Part shown: positions 5,397 to 6,303 of the stretch, one piece after another
How the letters are laid out: the number at the start of each line of letters is the position of its first letter
Numbering within the stretch: the first letter of the stretch is position 1
Source of the DNA: Granulicella sp. UBA5172
GTDB lineage: Bacteria > Acidobacteriota > Terriglobia > Terriglobales > Acidobacteriaceae
NCBI GenBank assembly: GCA_002413385.1
Contig: DHWW01000182.1
Location: 11,414 to 17,716 of the forward strand
Length of the DNA: 6,303 nucleotides
Reading direction: 5' to 3'
Position numbers and translations under genes: made by a program
Notes under the pieces: generated by a model
Seen by the model: the letters and a program-made list of their open reading frames with translations, nothing else
Databases searched by the model: none
Told to the model about the DNA's origin: nothing

Positions 5397-5530
5397 TACT
5401 ACAGTTGTATTTCGTTCAAACCTTTGAGAAACGGCAAGAGCCCGGGCCTGAAGGCCACGTAGATTCGCTCTGTTTCAGGGGGTTAAAATCCCCTGCTCCC
5501 TCCGAGATTTTCGATCTACAACTGTAGTAC
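5396..5530. mobile_element. 135-bp MITE-like element with 14-bp perfect terminal inverted repeats
   Basis: GTACTACAGTTGTA (5396-5409) is matched by its exact complement TACAACTGTAGTAC (5517-5530). Each end contains TACA-N2-TGTA, like the dyads bound by BlaI/MecI-family repressors. Inside are two smaller palindromes: GGCCTGAAGGCC (5445-5456) and CAGGGG...CCCCTG (5476-5495, with an AT-rich tip). There is no coding capacity and no clean target duplication at the flanks (CCTA left, ATAG right). As RNA it would fold into a long hairpin that could end or protect transcripts of the cyclase gene (+) and rnpB (-). Whether it is mobile, regulatory or both is not known. Confidence 0.6.
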
Positions 5531-5532
5531 AT

Positions 5533-5566
5533 AGGATAGAGAGAGCGGTTGTCTACGCTCTATCCT
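5533..5566 (-). terminator. Hairpin downstream of rnpB, possible terminator or processing stem
   Basis: AGGATAGAG (5533-5541) is the perfect complement of CTCTATCCT (5558-5566). An alternative fold pairs AGCG with CGCT inside a bulged stem. It lies just past the 3' end of RNase P RNA in the direction of transcription. No U run follows on the minus strand (next bases ATGTAC), so classic intrinsic termination is uncertain. Confidence 0.4.
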
Positions 5567-5573
5567 CTGTTGT

Positions 5574-6039
5574 TTTGTGCAGGCGGCCCGTAAGCCGAAT
5601 TTTGTTTTAGACGATCATTCCTCTAGGCCATGCCTTGCGGCATGGCTCAAGCAACCTACCCGCAGGTTTCGGTGAAAGCTCCACTATCCTGGGCGTGACG
5701 GGCCGTCGCGCGCTCGCCGCAAAAGTGGTTGCGGCGAAACTCCCTGCCTATTTGGTCTTGCTCCGTGTGGGGTTTACCGTGCCGTCCGCATTACTGCGTC
5801 CGCGGTGGGCTCTTACCCCGCCGTTTCACCCTTACCGCAGACCGCTTGCATGGGCCGCTCGCTTGCGCTTGCGGCTCATCAGTCTGAGGCGGTTTCTTTT
5901 CTGTTGCACTGGCCGTCCGGTGGACTTGCGTCCACCGTCCCGGACGTTATCCGGCACACTGCCCTGCGGAGTTCGGACTTTCCTCCCCCCTTCGACGCTT
6001 GCGCGCGAAGGGCAGCGATCATCCAGCCGCCTGCACAGG
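5574..6039 (-). ncRNA. rnpB: RNase P RNA, bacterial type A (M1 RNA)
   Basis: Catalytic RNA of RNase P, which removes 5' leaders from pre-tRNAs together with the RnpA protein. On the minus strand all landmark segments occur in order: GAGGAAAGTCC (plus-strand 5975-5985), AGGGTGAAACGG, GGTAAGAGCCCACCG, GGAGCAAGACCAAATAGG, GGGTAGGTTGCTTGAG, CTAGAGGAATGATC and ACAAAATTCGGCTTA (5591-5605). Helix P1 closes the molecule: TGTGCAGGCGGC at the 5' end (6026-6037) pairs with GCCGCCTGCACA at the 3' end (5576-5587). This sets the length at about 465 nt, on the long side for type A. The P15-P17 region (about 5664-5747) contains a 7-bp hairpin (5716-5735) but no GGU triplet, the usual pairing site for the tRNA 3' CCA. 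Exact ends are approximate. An overlapping long reading frame on the plus strand is not a gene. Confidence 0.97.
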
Positions 6040-6042
6040 TTT

Positions 6043-6048
6043 AGTGTA
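6043..6048 (-). promoter_or_regulatory. Candidate -10 box of rnpB
   Basis: Reads TACACT on the minus strand and ends 5 bases before the first base of helix P1 (6037), the right distance for a start there. No good -35 hexamer is visible at 16-18 bases upstream, so this is tentative. Confidence 0.42.
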
Positions 6049-6195
6049 GCAGCGGAGAGGCAGGGACTAGGGATGGTAGGGAACCGGAGTGGCTTGGGTT
6101 GCGTAGAGGACTGTGGAGGGGTGTGTGCGGTGGAGGCGAAAGGGTTGATTTGGATTCCGCCGCTTTAATTCCAGCGCTTTTGGGAGGAGGCCGAG

Positions 6196-6251
6196 AGTAA
6201 GGGCAAAATGCAGGGGTCCTTCGCCTTCGACAAGCTCAGGGTCAGGATGAC
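6196..6251. repeat. Intergenic repeat of the GTCCTTCG...AGGATGAC type
   Basis: Contains GGGCAAAATGCAGGGGTCC followed by TTCGCCTTCGACAAGCTCAG and ends in GGTCAGGATGAC. Sequences built from CCTTCG, GACAAGCTCAGG and AGGATGAC recur between genes of many soil bacteria (from memory, not searched here). No gene is seen in 6050-6303 on either strand. Confidence 0.55.
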
Positions 6252-6271
6252 GAGATTTTGGGCGGTGTTGG

Positions 6272-6303
6272 AGAGGGCAAGGGCAAGAGCAACTGCAGAT
6301 CCC
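6272..6303. repeat. Second, edge-truncated copy of the preceding repeat's left end
   Basis: GAGGGCAAGGGCAAGAGCAA then CTGCAGATCCC parallels the start of the unit at 6196 (AGTAAGGGCAAAATGCAGGGGTCC), with extra GGCAAGA-like bases. It runs off the window end, so its extent cannot be seen. Confidence 0.4.

Noticed and set aside
5635..6168. Long plus-strand open reading frames of 177 and 79 residues
   Set aside because: They lie antisense to rnpB and the protein sequence has no family character; the conserved RNA landmarks explain the sequence.

Overview
The window looks like chromosomal DNA of a high-GC Gram-negative bacterium, most probably an Acidobacteriota of the Terriglobia type. That is an inference from codon style (GCG, CTG and GGG rich), the gene products, and intergenic sequence crowded with short hairpin repeats and TACA/TGTA dyads. 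No 16S rRNA or other taxonomic marker is present apart from rnpB, so the assignment is tentative. No phage, CRISPR, toxin-antitoxin or defence genes are visible.

Layout. From 1 to 1271 (+) is the 3' part of a 14-TM DHA2-family (EmrB/QacA-like) drug exporter. It is cut by the window edge and carries an apparent one-base frameshift at 149-150. From 1341 to 1496 (+) is a 51-residue glycine-rich, two-helix membrane protein that may be translated from a leaderless mRNA. A gap of about 435 bp follows, then a secreted protein with two tandem dimeric alpha/beta-barrel-like halves (1932-2807, +) and a strong intrinsic terminator. Convergent to it is an aldo/keto reductase (2957-4012, -). A repeat-filled gap (4013-4457) separates the reductase from a PAS-GGDEF diguanylate cyclase (4458-5396, +). 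The gene for RNase P RNA (rnpB, about 5574-6039, -) follows, and the last 250 bp hold only intergenic repeats.

The protein genes do not form an obvious operon or pathway: each has its own spacing, and signals are visible for several. They fit a free-living bacterium with drug efflux, c-di-GMP signalling and redox housekeeping.

The most unusual content is between the genes. There are two copies of a roughly 55-bp hairpin repeat flanking the reductase gene; a heptamer array that forms a perfect 19-bp inverted repeat; a 135-bp element with 14-bp perfect terminal inverted repeats, each holding a TACA-N2-TGTA dyad like BlaI/MecI operators; and a GTCCTTCG...AGGATGAC-type repeat with a second partial copy at the right edge. 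The rnpB P15-P17 region also appears to lack the usual GGU that pairs with tRNA CCA. I see no convincing new multi-gene system.
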